Shown: positions 8,657 to 18,071, counted from the stretch's first letter. The stretch: DNA of 64,000 nucleotides from Gemmatimonadetes bacterium SCN 70-22 (GCA_001724275.1 MEDZ01000018.1:16665-80664); one strand, 5' to 3'. The notes: generated by a model not told the origin, from the sequence alone. Numbers and translations: made by a program.

Positions 8657-11590
8657 TCACGACGCGACCTTGTCCTTCTTCTGCCGGCGCTTGAGGTGCT
8701 CCTCCATCTTCAGCCGCGGCACCCCCTGCACCATCCAGTCCGGCGCCGGGGCCCCCTTGAGGTAATGGTCGAAGTACTCCCGCATCCGGACGGTGTAGTC
8801 CTTCTGGTTCTTCGGCAGCTGCAAGCCGTGGTTCTCGCCCACGTACTGCAGCATGATCACGTCCTTGTCCAGCTCGCGCAGGTGGTTGAACCAGGTGATC
8901 CCCTGGTTGAAGTCGACGGCACCGTCCTTCTCGTTATGCAGGATCATCACCCGGGTCTGGACCTTGTCGGCGTGGAACGCCGGGGAATTCCGGATGTAGG
9001 CCTCCGTGTTCTCGGTCACGTTCCCCTTGAAGCGCCCCTGCGAGCTCTCGAAGATCGCCATGTCCGCCGTCCCGGTGTTCCAGTAGACGGAGGCGTACAT
9101 GCTGACCATGTCGGTGAGCGGCGCGCCGGTCACGATGCTCTTGAAGAGCGTCCCCGTCTGCGTGGCGAGGAACGACGACTGGTACCCGCCCCATGAATGC
9201 CCGTGCAACCCGACGTTCGCCGGGTCGACGATCCCCGTGGCGATGGCCGCCTTCACCGCCGGCACCACGCACCACACCGCCGACATCCCGGGGTCGTTGA
9301 TCTTGTACACGATGTCCGGCATCAGCACCGCATAGCCGCGCGACGTGTAGACGCTCGGATTGAACGCCCGCGTCTCGTTGGGAACGGCGTACTGGTGCAG
9401 CCCCTGCGAGAGCTTCTCGTAGATGTAGACCACCGTCGGGTACTGCTTCCCCGCCTCGTAGTTGGCCGGGAGGAAGAGCGCTCCCTGCAGGGTGTCGCCC
9501 TTGTCGCTGACGTAGTCCACCAGCCGCGCCCCGGACGACCAGGCGTACTCCCGCTGCTGCGGATTCGCCTCGGTGAGCCGGCGGGGAGAGGACAGCGACC
9601 GCTCGCTCACCCAGTAGTCCGGGTACTCCTTCACCGTCTGTCGCGTATACACCCAGGTCTCGGCGTCGCGCGCGCGCGTCACGAAGAACTTCGCGTCGTC
9701 CCACAGCAGCGACTGCGCCCCGGCCTTGCCCGGCTGGACGACCGACAGCCCTTCCTTCTTCGTCCACTCGCCGTACGTCTGCAGGTACATCGGGCGCGCC
9801 AGGTCGATCCCCTTCTCCTTCGGGTCGATCACCAGGCGCCGCGTGTAGCGGATCCGGTCCTTCTTCCCGTTCCCCGTGAGGTTCACCAGCGCCGCTCCGG
9901 TCACCGGCACCTTCCACACGTCCCAGTTGTCGAAGAGGAGGACGTGCCGGCTGTCGCTCGCCCACCCCAGCGGCTGCACCGGCGGGCGGTCCACGTTGTG
10001 ATCGTCCTCGGTGTCGATGAACGTCGTCGGGGCGCCGGCGGTCAGGTTGCGCGACGCCTTCGTGGCAAAGTCGTAGACGTGGTAGTCGCCATCGTCATAG
10101 TACAGCGCCTTGGTCCCGTCGGGCGACGGCTGCCAGGGGTAGCGCGCCGACTTCACCGCCAGCGTGCGCGCGCCGGTCGCCAGGTCGATCAGGTACAGGT
10201 CACGGCGCTGTCCGCCATCGATCGCGTCGCGCCGCTCGTACGCACGCCGATCGCTCCCGACAGCATAGCGCTCACGCGGCGCGAGCGAGACGTCGCGCAC
10301 CTCGTCGTCGGCAAGGCGAAGGAACTTCCGCTCCGCCACGCGATACTCGGCCAGGTACGAGAACGTCTTGTCGCGCTGTTCCTCCACCTGTTGCTGCGAT
10401 TGCAGGCGTGCGTCCCCCTTGCCGTGCCAGATCACCAGCGTCGGCAGGTCGTCGTCCGTCCCCCCGGCCCCGGCCGGCGTCTGCATGGCACCGGGGACCC
10501 CCGCCACCGGGCGCACGTCGGGGCGCGGCGCCTTTGAATCGGGCCCCGTGCGGCGCGCGGCGATACCGAAGAAGAGCGCCGAGCGGTCGCCCGCCCAACG
10601 TGCGGCGCGATCGGGCGAAATGCGCATTCCCGACGGGAATCCCGCCGTGTCGGCAGCGGCGGCGTAGCTCACCCGCGCCGGCGCCGGCGCCGATGCGTTC
10701 GGCCAGCCGAGCACCGCATACACCGTGTCCGCGGCGGCGCTGTCGGGACGCCCCCGCAGCACCGCCAGGGCGTGGCCACTGTCGCTCCACGCCAGGCGCC
10801 GGTACAGCTCCTTGCCGCTGTCGAGCGTGTGGACCACGTCGGTCACCAGGTTGCGCAGCTGGACCCCGTTCCCCACCAGGTCCTTCGTCTCGCTCGTCCA
10901 CACCAGCCAGTTGCCGCTGTCGTCGAGCGCGAACTCCCCGACTGCCCCAACGGTCGACAGCGCCCCGTTCCTGAGGTCGACCAGCAGCATCTCGCCGGCG
11001 TTCGTCCCCTCGGCATTGTAGCGCTGCATCACCGCGTAGTTTGGGCGCTCCCCGGCGAAGACGGCGCGTCGCACCTTCTCGAAGTCGCGGCGCTCGCCCG
11101 TGGCGAGGTTCACCAGCGCCGCCCCATTCTGGAGCGGCTTCCGTTCCTTGCGCAGCTTCTTCGCCTCGGCGGCCGTGGGATACGTCGTGAACAACGCCCA
11201 CCTGGCATCACCCGAGAGCGTGAGCGGCGACTCACCCTGGGCACCGAACGCCCCCCCCGCCGCCGCCGGCGGCTCGCCCACCGGGAAGCGCCACTCCTTG
11301 CCGCCCACGGCCGTGGCGCGGACGACGACCTCGGCGTCCCCCTCGTTAGGGGCCAGGACGTAGGCGAACCACTTCCCGTCGAACGACGTCGCCGCATTCC
11401 GGATGTTCTTCCAGAAGGCGAGATCGGACGGGTCGAGCTCCTTGAGTGCGCCGCGCGGCGTGGCGGCGGAGGCGCTCGACGCCGGCGTCCCCTGCGCGGC
11501 CAGGATGGACGGGGCAAGGAGGGCGAGGGCGCCGGCCACGATCGCAGCGCGACGCGACACGAGGATGAGGGGAGAACGCGCACACCACAT
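8657..11590 (-). CDS. Exported S9 prolyl-oligopeptidase-family serine peptidase
   Basis: A 977-residue protein. Start chosen at the ATG at 11590, which leads into a signal peptide (SRRAAIVAGALALLAPSILA, cleavage near residue 32). A long beta-propeller region (about 60-690) precedes a C-terminal alpha/beta-hydrolase domain with nucleophile motif GHSWGGYQ and a late histidine in GENHGLQL, as in S9B/S9C enzymes. These peptidases cleave short peptides, often after proline or acidic residues; the exact specificity cannot be read. It is monocistronic by its surroundings: a hairpin follows, and the acyltransferase lies 155 bases upstream. Confidence 0.9.
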   Translation of the reverse strand: MWCARSPLILVSRRAAIVAGALALLAPSILAAQGTPASSASAATPRGALKELDPSDLAFWKNIRNAATSFDGKWFAYVLAPNEGDAEVVVRATAVGGKEWRFPVGEPPAAAGGAFGAQGESPLTLSGDARWALFTTYPTAAEAKKLRKERKPLQNGAALVNLATGERRDFEKVRRAVFAGERPNYAVMQRYNAEGTNAGEMLLVDLRNGALSTVGAVGEFALDDSGNWLVWTSETKDLVGNGVQLRNLVTDVVHTLDSGKELYRRLAWSDSGHALAVLRGRPDSAAADTVYAVLGWPNASAPAPARVSYAAAADTAGFPSGMRISPDRAARWAGDRSALFFGIAARRTGPDSKAPRPDVRPVAGVPGAMQTPAGAGGTDDDLPTLVIWHGKGDARLQSQQQVEEQRDKTFSYLAEYRVAERKFLRLADDEVRDVSLAPRERYAVGSDRRAYERRDAIDGGQRRDLYLIDLATGARTLAVKSARYPWQPSPDGTKALYYDDGDYHVYDFATKASRNLTAGAPTTFIDTEDDHNVDRPPVQPLGWASDSRHVLLFDNWDVWKVPVTGAALVNLTGNGKKDRIRYTRRLVIDPKEKGIDLARPMYLQTYGEWTKKEGLSVVQPGKAGAQSLLWDDAKFFVTRARDAETWVYTRQTVKEYPDYWVSERSLSSPRRLTEANPQQREYAWSSGARLVDYVSDKGDTLQGALFLPANYEAGKQYPTVVYIYEKLSQGLHQYAVPNETRAFNPSVYTSRGYAVLMPDIVYKINDPGMSAVWCVVPAVKAAIATGIVDPANVGLHGHSWGGYQSSFLATQTGTLFKSIVTGAPLTDMVSMYASVYWNTGTADMAIFESSQGRFKGNVTENTEAYIRNSPAFHADKVQTRVMILHNEKDGAVDFNQGITWFNHLRELDKDVIMLQYVGENHGLQLPKNQKDYTVRMREYFDHYLKGAPAPDWMVQGVPRLKMEEHLKRRQKKDKVAS

Positions 11591-11745
11591 GGGACCATCC
11601 GGCTCGGTTGTCGTACCAGGTCGGCCGCGCGCAATGCGCGCGCCGGGGACACGCCTCTGGTCGCGTGCCCGCGCGAACGGCACAAGTTGGCGGGTATCAC
11701 GGGCGCGGACCAGAGCACGGCACGCCCCCCTCGCCCATCGCGTCC

Positions 11746-12405
11746 TCAGAACTGGTGCGGGTGCCGTCCCGTGACGCCATCGTAGAGGGCGCGGATCCGC
11801 CCCTTCTCCCGCTCCCAGTCCCCCTCGGCGAAGAACGCCGGGCCGATGATGACGCGTCGCCGGCGAAAATCGAGCGCGACCGGGACGATCGGGACGTGAG
11901 CGCGGTGGGCGATTCGATAGAAGCCGCTCTTCCACTCCGCCACCTTCTTGCGCGTCCCCTCCGGCGCGATGGCGAGGTACAGCTGCGCGCGCCCGTGGAA
12001 TTCGTCGGCGTAGACGTCGACGAGTTGTGACGCCGAGCGGGACTCGCGATGGATCGGGATCCCGCCGAAGTGGCGAAAGAGCACGCCGAACGGCCAGGCG
12101 AAGATCGTGTGCTTCCCGAACCAGTTCGTGCGGAGATCGAGGGCGAGGTAGGCCCAGAACCCTACGACGAAGTCCCAGTTCGACGTGTGCGGGGCGACGA
12201 TGATCACCCCCTTGGGACGGTCGGGAAGGTTGCCGATGACCTTCCAGCGGAACAGCCGCAGCCCGGTGCGCCCGATGATTCGACCCAGGACGCTCCCCCG
12301 GCGCGGGATGGCAGGGGGGAGCTCGGGCAGCCACGGTGCCCGAGCCCCTTCGCGATCGGCGATGCGGGCGAGTGGCGGGAGGGGCTCGGCGTCGAGGGGG
12401 GACAT
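11746..12405 (-). CDS. PlsC-like 1-acylglycerol-3-phosphate acyltransferase family protein
   Basis: A 219-residue protein with the acyltransferase motifs HTSNWD (HX4D) near residue 93 and APEGTR (block III, E-G-T-R) near 148. This family transfers acyl chains to lysophospholipids or related acceptors at the inner membrane face. The short length and the HTSNWD form (rather than NHxxxxD of classical PlsC) resemble the small acyltransferases that act on unusual lipids, so the acceptor is uncertain. It lies 69 bases downstream of infA on the same strand. Confidence 0.8.
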   Translation of the reverse strand: MSPLDAEPLPPLARIADREGARAPWLPELPPAIPRRGSVLGRIIGRTGLRLFRWKVIGNLPDRPKGVIIVAPHTSNWDFVVGFWAYLALDLRTNWFGKHTIFAWPFGVLFRHFGGIPIHRESRSASQLVDVYADEFHGRAQLYLAIAPEGTRKKVAEWKSGFYRIAHRAHVPIVPVALDFRRRRVIIGPAFFAEGDWEREKGRIRALYDGVTGRHPHQF

Positions 12406-12474
12406 TCAACCGCCTCCGCGCTCAGGTAACGAGCGGGGGGACGACGCGTGGCGCGAGCGAGGCGAGCCGGCGGG

Positions 12475-12720
12475 CTAGCCGCCGCTCGGCTGCGCGCGGC
12501 TGGTGTTGTAGCGGAAGGTGATCCGCCCGCGCGACAGGTCGTAGGGCGACACCTCCAGGCGCACCGCATCGCCCGCGAGGATGCGGATCCGATGCTGGCG
12601 CAGCTTGCCGCCTAACGTGGCGAGCACGTCGTGCCCGCCCTGGATCGTGACGCGAAACGTCGCGTTGGGAAGCACTTCCGATACGGTCCCTTCGAGCTCG
12701 ATCGCTTCCTGCTTGGCCAT
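12475..12720 (-). CDS. infA: Translation initiation factor IF-1
   Basis: An 81-residue OB-fold protein beginning [20 protein letters not shown] and carrying the family core [13 protein letters not shown] and [16 protein letters not shown]-1 binds the 30S A site during initiation. It is about 8 residues longer than usual through a tail [13 protein letters not shown] sits five bases before the chosen ATG; an in-frame ATG 15 bases earlier (12735) is less likely. It is not in a ribosomal-protein operon, so this may be an extra copy. One codon is TTA, in the GTTAGGC motif discussed in the findings. Confidence 0.93.
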   Translation of the reverse strand: MAKQEAIELEGTVSEVLPNATFRVTIQGGHDVLATLGGKLRQHRIRILAGDAVRLEVSPYDLSRGRITFRYNTSRAQPSGG

Positions 12721-12798
12721 CAACACCTCGTGCATGCGGCGGACGGGTCGCGAACGCCACCGAACGGCCGGGCTGGCACTCGTCCGCCTGGTGAACTG

Positions 12799-12826
12799 AA
12801 AACGGGCGCGACCGAAGTCGCGCCCG
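12799..12826 (-). terminator. Intrinsic terminator with UUCG tetraloop
   Basis: On the minus strand a perfect 10-bp stem CGGGCGCGAC / GTCGCGCCCG closes a TTCG loop (a C-UUCG-G tetraloop) and is followed by TTTT. It lies about 70 bases downstream of the M28 peptidase gene stop and 80 bases before infA, so it should end the peptidase transcript and insulate infA. Confidence 0.88.
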
Positions 12827-12893
12827 AAATCGGAACACTTGAAACTGTGGGTGCAAGGCGAGGCGTGCAAGGGAGTCGCCCCCCGGCGGGCGG

Positions 12894-14408
12894 TCAGTGC
12901 CCCGTCGGGCGCAGCCGCTCCGGCATGTCGGCGACCACGTACGCCATGACGGCCATCGACGCCACGCACATCGCCACCTCGCGCGGATCGAGCTTGTCGA
13001 CCGTGTCGGCGTCGGTGTGGTGGTACCAGAAGTACTTCGAATCCTCCACGTTCAGCCCCATCCCCGGCACCCCGAGCGCCATGATCGGGCCGATGTCGGC
13101 CCCGCCCCCGCCCTTGGTGATCTTCCCCGCCCCGATCGGGTCGAGGAGCTTCCCGATCTCGGAGATCCTGGCAAACGCGGCATCCGGTCCGGTGAACCCG
13201 AAGCCAAGGGGCTTGAACACCCCGCCGTCGGACTCGATGGCCAGGATGTGGTTGTCGAGCTCTCCCTTGCGTGCGTCGCGGTAGCCGTTCCCGCCGCGCA
13301 TCCCGTTCTCCTCGTTCGTCCAACCCACCACGCGGATCGTCCGCTTGGGGGTCAGCCCCAGCCGCTTGAGGACGCGAAGCGCCTCCCACGCCGCCACGAC
13401 CCCACCGGCGTCGTCCATCGCCCCGCGTCCCACGTCCCACGAGTCGATGTGCCCCCCCATCACGATCACCTCGTCGGGGAATTCCGACCCGCGAATCTCC
13501 CCCATCACGTTCCGCGACGGCGCATCGGCCAGCGTCCTCGCCTCCATCGTCAGCTTCACCACGACCTTCTCGCCGCGCTGCACCATGCGCGCAATCATGT
13601 CGGCATCCTCCGGGGTGAGGGCCGCGTGGGGGATCTTCCGTACGTCGGGGTCGTACGACATGGAGCCCGTGTGGGGCGTGCGCATCGAGTAGGGCGTGAC
13701 CGAGCGGATGAGCGAGGCCAGCGCCCCCGCCTTGGCCGCCGCGATCGCCCCCTGCCGGCGATAGGCGCCGGTCGTCCCGTAGTCGACCCACGGGAAGTTG
13801 AAGAGGACGATCTTCCCCGCCGCCTCGCTCGCGCGCTTCTCGAGGTCGGCGAACGACGTCGCCACCATCACCTCGGCGGTGATCCCCGAGGCCGGCGTCC
13901 CGATGCTTCCCCCCAACCCGAGCATCGGGAGCGGGGCGCGGCGCGGGAGGATCATCTCCGCCGATTCGTTGCCGCGCACCCAGCGGGGGACCATCACCGG
14001 CTCGCCCTTCACGTTCTCCAGTCCGTCCGCCTGCATCTGGGCGATGACCCAGTCGATCGCACGCTCGAGCGCCGGCGATCCGCTCAGCCGGTTGCCGTGC
14101 GTCTCGGTGAGGAGGGCAATGCGGTCCCAGGCCGAGCTGTCCTTGATCGCCTCGGCGATGATGCGCTCGGCCACCGAGCGGTAGCGCGAGGCGATCGATT
14201 GCGCCTGCAGCGGCGCCGCCGCCAGCAGGGCGGCGCCGGCCGCGGCGAGCGAGACGAGCGAGACGAGCGAGACGAGCGAGCGTGCCGCGCGGCGCGCGGG
14301 CCCGCGCCGCGCCGCGGGAGGCGATGGGACGACGAGCGGGCGGATGACGCGAGCGAACGGATGGCGAAGGGGCATGGGAGGATGGGAGGGGAGGACGATG
14401 CGTGGCAT
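12894..14408 (-). CDS. Exported M28-family peptidase, carboxypeptidase Q-like
   Basis: A 504-residue protein from the ATG at 14408; a second ATG at 14375 (493 residues) is equally possible, as neither has a good ribosome binding site. A basic region leads to a hydrophobic signal core containing three LVS repeats and ending LLAAAPLQA. The M28 ligand motifs are present: [26 protein letters not shown], and HHTDADT near the C-terminus. A PA-type insert lies between residues 150 and 300. Carboxypeptidase Q-type enzymes cut dipeptides. The gene follows the S58 aminopeptidase by about 40 bases and ends at the UUCG terminator. Confidence 0.87.
   Translation of the reverse strand: MPRIVLPSHPPMPLRHPFARVIRPLVVPSPPAARRGPARRAARSLVSLVSLVSLAAAGAALLAAAPLQAQSIASRYRSVAERIIAEAIKDSSAWDRIALLTETHGNRLSGSPALERAIDWVIAQMQADGLENVKGEPVMVPRWVRGNESAEMILPRRAPLPMLGLGGSIGTPASGITAEVMVATSFADLEKRASEAAGKIVLFNFPWVDYGTTGAYRRQGAIAAAKAGALASLIRSVTPYSMRTPHTGSMSYDPDVRKIPHAALTPEDADMIARMVQRGEKVVVKLTMEARTLADAPSRNVMGEIRGSEFPDEVIVMGGHIDSWDVGRGAMDDAGGVVAAWEALRVLKRLGLTPKRTIRVVGWTNEENGMRGGNGYRDARKGELDNHILAIESDGGVFKPLGFGFTGPDAAFARISEIGKLLDPIGAGKITKGGGGADIGPIMALGVPGMGLNVEDSKYFWYHHTDADTVDKLDPREVAMCVASMAVMAYVVADMPERLRPTGH
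14251..14277 (-). repeat. 9-bp tandem repeat in a signal peptide
   Basis: Three perfect copies of GAGACGAGC (plus strand) lie inside the M28 gene, with a partial unit on each side. They encode Leu-Val-Ser three times in the hydrophobic core of the signal peptide. Changes in copy number would keep the frame and alter the length of the core by three residues. Confidence 0.85.
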
Positions 14409-14448
14409 CACGGAGGCGCCAGCGGCACGACGCCTGGCGCGCGGAGGG

Positions 14449-15708
14449 TCAGCGTGGCCGGATGCCATGCTGCTGCAGGATGCGGCGCACCTCGTCGAGC
14501 GGGAGCGCCTCCACCGTGCGTGCGTTGCTTCTGACGGAAGTGGCGGCGAAGAGCGAGTTGTAGATCGCCTCCTCGGTGGCCTCCACGACGGCCTGGAAGA
14601 GGGCCGACGTGGCGTCGTTCACCAGCTCCTCGCTCACCCGGAACGACGCGGCGCGCGACGTGTCGCGGGGGGCCGGAAGGTGGCGGCGCACGCTGGCGGC
14701 GGTCGAGAAGGCGATCACGTAGTCGCCGCTCCCGTTGGAGGCCGACGAGCCGGTGCGCGAGAGGCCCATGATCGCGCGCGCCGCCAGCCGCTCCAGGTTC
14801 CGGTCGAGGAGGGGGGCGTCGGTGGCCACCACCATCATGATCGAGCCGTCGCCGCGCTCGCGGTCGACGTCGTCCTTGAAGGCGTAGCGCCCAAGCGCCT
14901 CCCCCACTGGCGCCCCCATCACCTGGAGGACGCCGCCGAAGTTGGACTGCACCAGCACGCCGACCGTGTAGCCGCCTAACGATCGCGGGAGGACACGCGA
15001 GCTGGTCCCGATTCCCCCCTTCCATCCGAAGGCAACCGTGCCGGCCCCCGCGCCCACCGCCCCTTCGGCCACCGCCCCCGCGCTCGCCCCCTCCAGCGCC
15101 GCACGCACGTGCTCGGGACGAATGGGGCGGGAACGGATGGCGTTGAGCACGCCATCGTTGGTCTCCCCGACGACCGGGTTGATCGACCCTACCCCCTCCA
15201 TGCCGGGACGCTTCAGCATCCAGTCCACCATCGCGTCGGCGGCCTTCCAGACGCACAACGTGCAGGTCAGGAGGATCGGGGTCTCGAGCTCGCCCAGCTC
15301 ACGGACCTGCGTGACCCCCAGCAGCTTGCCGAACCCATTGCCCACGTGGATGGCGGCCGGGACGCGGTCGAGGAACGGGTTCCCGCCGTGCGGGAGGATC
15401 GCGGTGACGCCGGTGCGCACCGAGTCTCCCTCGATGACGGTCGCCTGCCCCACCCGTACCCCCGCCACGTCGGTGATGGCGTTCAACCCTCCGGGGCGGA
15501 AGATCCCGGGGGCCACGCCGAGCTCGCGGGCGCGGGCGCGGGCGGCGGCGCGCTCCTGGGCCGACGCGGCTCCCGGAAACGCGACCGCGCACGCCGCCAG
15601 CGCCAGCGCCATCCCGCGCATCGTTGCACTCGCCATCCCGCGCATCGTGGCACTCACCATCCCGCGCGTCGTGGCACACGACAGCCCGCTCGCCATGCTG
15701 CGCTCCAT
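14449..15708 (-). CDS. Exported DmpA/BapA-type (S58) aminopeptidase
   Basis: A 419-residue protein if translated from the ATG at 15708. Family features: PGGLNAITDVAGVRVGQ near the mature N-terminus, NPVVGETNDG, and the self-cleavage region GWKGGIGTSSR, where the chain is cut to expose a catalytic Ser or Thr. S58 enzymes release N-terminal D-, L- or beta-amino acids. The start is uncertain: a 24-bp tandem repeat supplies ATG codons at 15696, 15645, 15636 and 15621, and the shortest form (MRGMALALAACAVAFPGAASA) is by itself a textbook signal peptide. It lies about 40 bases upstream of the M28 gene on the same strand, likely one transcript. Confidence 0.85.
   Translation of the reverse strand: MERSMASGLSCATTRGMVSATMRGMASATMRGMALALAACAVAFPGAASAQERAAARARARELGVAPGIFRPGGLNAITDVAGVRVGQATVIEGDSVRTGVTAILPHGGNPFLDRVPAAIHVGNGFGKLLGVTQVRELGELETPILLTCTLCVWKAADAMVDWMLKRPGMEGVGSINPVVGETNDGVLNAIRSRPIRPEHVRAALEGASAGAVAEGAVGAGAGTVAFGWKGGIGTSSRVLPRSLGGYTVGVLVQSNFGGVLQVMGAPVGEALGRYAFKDDVDRERGDGSIMMVVATDAPLLDRNLERLAARAIMGLSRTGSSASNGSGDYVIAFSTAASVRRHLPAPRDTSRAASFRVSEELVNDATSALFQAVVEATEEAIYNSLFAATSVRSNARTVEALPLDEVRRILQQHGIRPR
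15607..15678 (-). repeat. 24-bp tandem repeat carrying start codons
   Basis: Three copies of a 24-bp unit (15607-15630, 15631-15654, 15655-15678). The first two differ by one base and the third by a few. In the minus-strand frame each gives the octapeptide [S/C]AT[M/T]RGM[A/V], placed just before the hydrophobic core of the S58 peptidase signal peptide. Confidence 0.88.
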
Positions 15709-15808
15709 TCTGCTCGTCACTCTGCTCGACGTGCCGCCCGCCCTCCCGCCCCCCGTCGCGCCCGGTGTCCGACGCGCGCGGTGCCGACTCCGGTCGCGCA
15801 TGGCACGC

Positions 15809-16687
15809 CTAACGTGCAAAGGTGTCGCACGCCGAGCGATCGGCGCCCCGGAATCCGCGCGTGAACCATTCCATCCGCTGCTCGGAGGAGCCGTGCGTCC
15901 ACGATTCCGGTGACACGCGCCCGGTGGCCATCCGCTGTAGCCGGTCGTCGCCGACTGCCGCGGCGGCGGCCAGCCCCTCCTCGGCGTCGCCCGCCTCGAG
16001 GATCCCGGCCCGCGCCGCCGACGCCCCCCACATCCCCGCATAGCAGTCGGCCTGCAGCTCGAGGCGCACCGAGAGCGCGTTGGCCTCCCGCTCCCCCGCG
16101 CGCTGCTGGGCACGATGCACCTCCCGGCTCGTCCCCAGCAGGTTCTGCACGTGGTGCCCGATCTCGTGTGCCAGCACGTATGCCTGGGCAAAGTCCCCCG
16201 GGGCCTTGAAGCGCTGGCGCAGCTCGTCGAAGAACGCGAGGTCGATGTACACCTTCCCGTCACCCGGACAGTAGAAGGGTCCCGTGGCCGACTCCCCGGT
16301 CCCGCACGCCGTCGGCGTCACGTCGCGGAAGAGGACGAGCTTCGCCTCGCGGTACTCGCGAGCCTCCCTGGCGAAATCGGCGCGCCAGAATGCCTGCGTG
16401 GTGTCGAGCACGAACGACACGAACTGCACGAGCGGCTCCTCGCGCGCATCGCTCACCGGCGCCTGTTCCTGCTGCTCGACCGGGACGCCCTCCGTCCCCC
16501 CACCTCCCAGCAGCCCGAGGAAATCCTGCTTGAAGACGAGGCTCAGGATGATCAGGACGACGAGCCCGCCGATCCCCAGGCGTCCGCCGCCGAACCCCCC
16601 TCCACCCAGGCCACCCCCGCCGCCGCCGGACGACGCGCCGCGGCGATCCTCGAGATTCCTGCTGCGACCGCCGGGAGTCCACCTCAC
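15809..16687 (-). CDS. YpfJ-type neutral zinc metallopeptidase
   Basis: A 292-residue protein. The GTG at 16687 is chosen because GGAG lies 8-9 bases upstream and the product then starts VRWTPGGRSRNLEDRRG, matching the usual RW..R...N.EDRRG start of this family. A glycine-rich stretch is followed by one TM helix (about residues 41-58, IGGLVVLIILSLVF) and a domain with HEIGHH (zinc site), NALSVRLELQADCYAG and a late SPESWTHGSS motif. The protein is probably anchored in the inner membrane with the peptidase outside. True substrates of this family are not known. Four 10-bp repeats lie 33 bases upstream of the start. Confidence 0.87.
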   Translation of the reverse strand: MRWTPGGRSRNLEDRRGASSGGGGGGLGGGGFGGGRLGIGGLVVLIILSLVFKQDFLGLLGGGGTEGVPVEQQEQAPVSDAREEPLVQFVSFVLDTTQAFWRADFAREAREYREAKLVLFRDVTPTACGTGESATGPFYCPGDGKVYIDLAFFDELRQRFKAPGDFAQAYVLAHEIGHHVQNLLGTSREVHRAQQRAGEREANALSVRLELQADCYAGMWGASAARAGILEAGDAEEGLAAAAAVGDDRLQRMATGRVSPESWTHGSSEQRMEWFTRGFRGADRSACDTFAR

Positions 16688-16720
16688 GATTCGTCTCCAG
16701 ATCGAGGAAGGGTGTGCCCT

Positions 16721-16760
16721 GCACCTGCTCGCACGTGCTCGCACGTGCTCGCACCTGCTC
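16721..16760. repeat. Four 10-bp direct repeats in a promoter region
   Basis: Units GCAC[C/G]TGCTC repeat four times without gap: the outer two read CCTG, the inner two CGTG. The inner units contain the palindrome GCACGTGC. One unit per helical turn, 33 bases upstream of the zinc peptidase start, suggests a protein binding array; no regulator is identified. Confidence 0.8.
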
Positions 16761-16825
16761 GCCCCACCGCCCGATGTGCCGGGAACGGCGGCCGTCGCCG
16801 CCCTCGGCGGTCGCTGCGCGGCAGA

Positions 16826-18007
16826 TTACACCGGCGCGCCCCAACGCGCGAGGAGTCGCCCCGCGCGCGCCGCGGCCTCGGCCAGGCGCGCCGGCGCGAC
16901 GATGAAGGAGATGCGAAAGTAGCCTTCCCCCCCGGCGCCGAACCCCGAGCCGGGGAGGACGATCACCCCTTCCTCTTCCATCAATCGGTCGGCGAACGCC
17001 TTGCTGGGGATCCCCTCGGGGAGCGGGATCCAGAGATACATCGTCGCCTGCGGCGGGGTGACGCTGAATCCCGCGGCGCGGAACGCCTGCACCGCCGCGT
17101 CGCGCCGCTCCCGGAAGATGGCGACGTTGGCGGGGACGAAGTCGCCCCAGCTCTCGAGAGCCGCCACCCCCGCCGCCTGGATGCCCATGTACGCCCCCGT
17201 GTCGACGAACGTCTTCACCTTGGCCAGCGCCCCTGCAATCTCGAATTTGGCTACCGCCCAGCCGCAACGCCACCCGGTCATGTTGTACGTCTTGGACAGC
17301 GAGTGGCACTCGATTGCCACCTCGCGCGCCCCGTCGACCTCGAAGATCGACGGCGGGACGTAGCCGTCGAAAGCCAGCTCCGAGTACGCGTTGTCGTAGA
17401 CCAGCAGGATGTCGTGATCACGGCAGAACCGCACCGTCCGCTCCAGGTAGTCGCGCGGCGCGATCGCGGTCGTCGGGTTGTTCGGGTAGTTCAGGTACAC
17501 CACCCGCGTGCGGCGCACCACATCGGCCGGAAGCTCCGCGAGCTCGACGAGGAAGTCGGTGCGCGGGCGCAACGGATACACGTGCGGGGTCGTGTCGCTC
17601 AGCAGCGTCCCGCCCAGGTATGCCTGGTACGCCGGCTCGGGGATGATGGCCACGTCGCCCGGCCCCGCGAAGGCGAAGGCGATGTGCGCCAGTCCCTCCT
17701 TGGAGCCCAGCAGCGGCACCACCTCGGCCATCGGGTCGAAGCGCGTCCCGAACCGCCGCTCCATCCAGGCCACGATGGCCTCGCGGTAGGGCACGTGCCC
17801 CAACCCGAAGCCGTAGCGCCCCAGGGATGGCGTCTCGGCCGCCTGCTGCAAGGCGCGCACGGCCGCCGGGGGAGGCGCCAGGTCGGCATCCCCGGCCCCG
17901 AGGTCGATCACGTCGACCCCCCGCAGCAGCAGCTCGCGCTTCCGCTGGGGGACGTGGGCCAGGGGATAGACCGGAAACTGCGAGAAGCGGTGCGAGAAGC
18001 GAGGCAC
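16826..18007 (-). CDS. PLP-dependent class I/II aminotransferase, DapL/DapC-like
   Basis: A 393-residue protein with the fold-type I signature: GRYGFGLGHVPYREAI at the substrate end, NYPNNPT (PLP-binding Asn), YDNAYSEL (Asp and Tyr) and SLSKTYNMTGWRCGW with the Schiff-base lysine, then RISF (the carboxylate-binding Arg). It resembles LL-diaminopimelate and N-succinyl-diaminopimelate aminotransferases, but aspartate/alanine transaminases of the same clade look alike. No other lysine gene is nearby, so the substrate is open. It starts 64 bases after the kinase gene end on the same strand. Confidence 0.83.
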   Translation of the reverse strand: MPRFSHRFSQFPVYPLAHVPQRKRELLLRGVDVIDLGAGDADLAPPPAAVRALQQAAETPSLGRYGFGLGHVPYREAIVAWMERRFGTRFDPMAEVVPLLGSKEGLAHIAFAFAGPGDVAIIPEPAYQAYLGGTLLSDTTPHVYPLRPRTDFLVELAELPADVVRRTRVVYLNYPNNPTTAIAPRDYLERTVRFCRDHDILLVYDNAYSELAFDGYVPPSIFEVDGAREVAIECHSLSKTYNMTGWRCGWAVAKFEIAGALAKVKTFVDTGAYMGIQAAGVAALESWGDFVPANVAIFRERRDAAVQAFRAAGFSVTPPQATMYLWIPLPEGIPSKAFADRLMEEEGVIVLPGSGFGAGGEGYFRISFIVAPARLAEAAARAGRLLARWGAPV

Positions 18008-18071
18008 GGGACGCGCGGGGTTGAGGTGGAGGACGTCCTCAATCTAGCGAACGCCCCCCTGGCTCGAACCC

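Noticed and set aside
8657..12409. A single 1250-codon frame joining the S9 peptidase with DNA upstream of it
   Set aside because: The upstream third overlaps the acyltransferase gene in another frame and has no S9 features; a signal peptide begins exactly at 11590.
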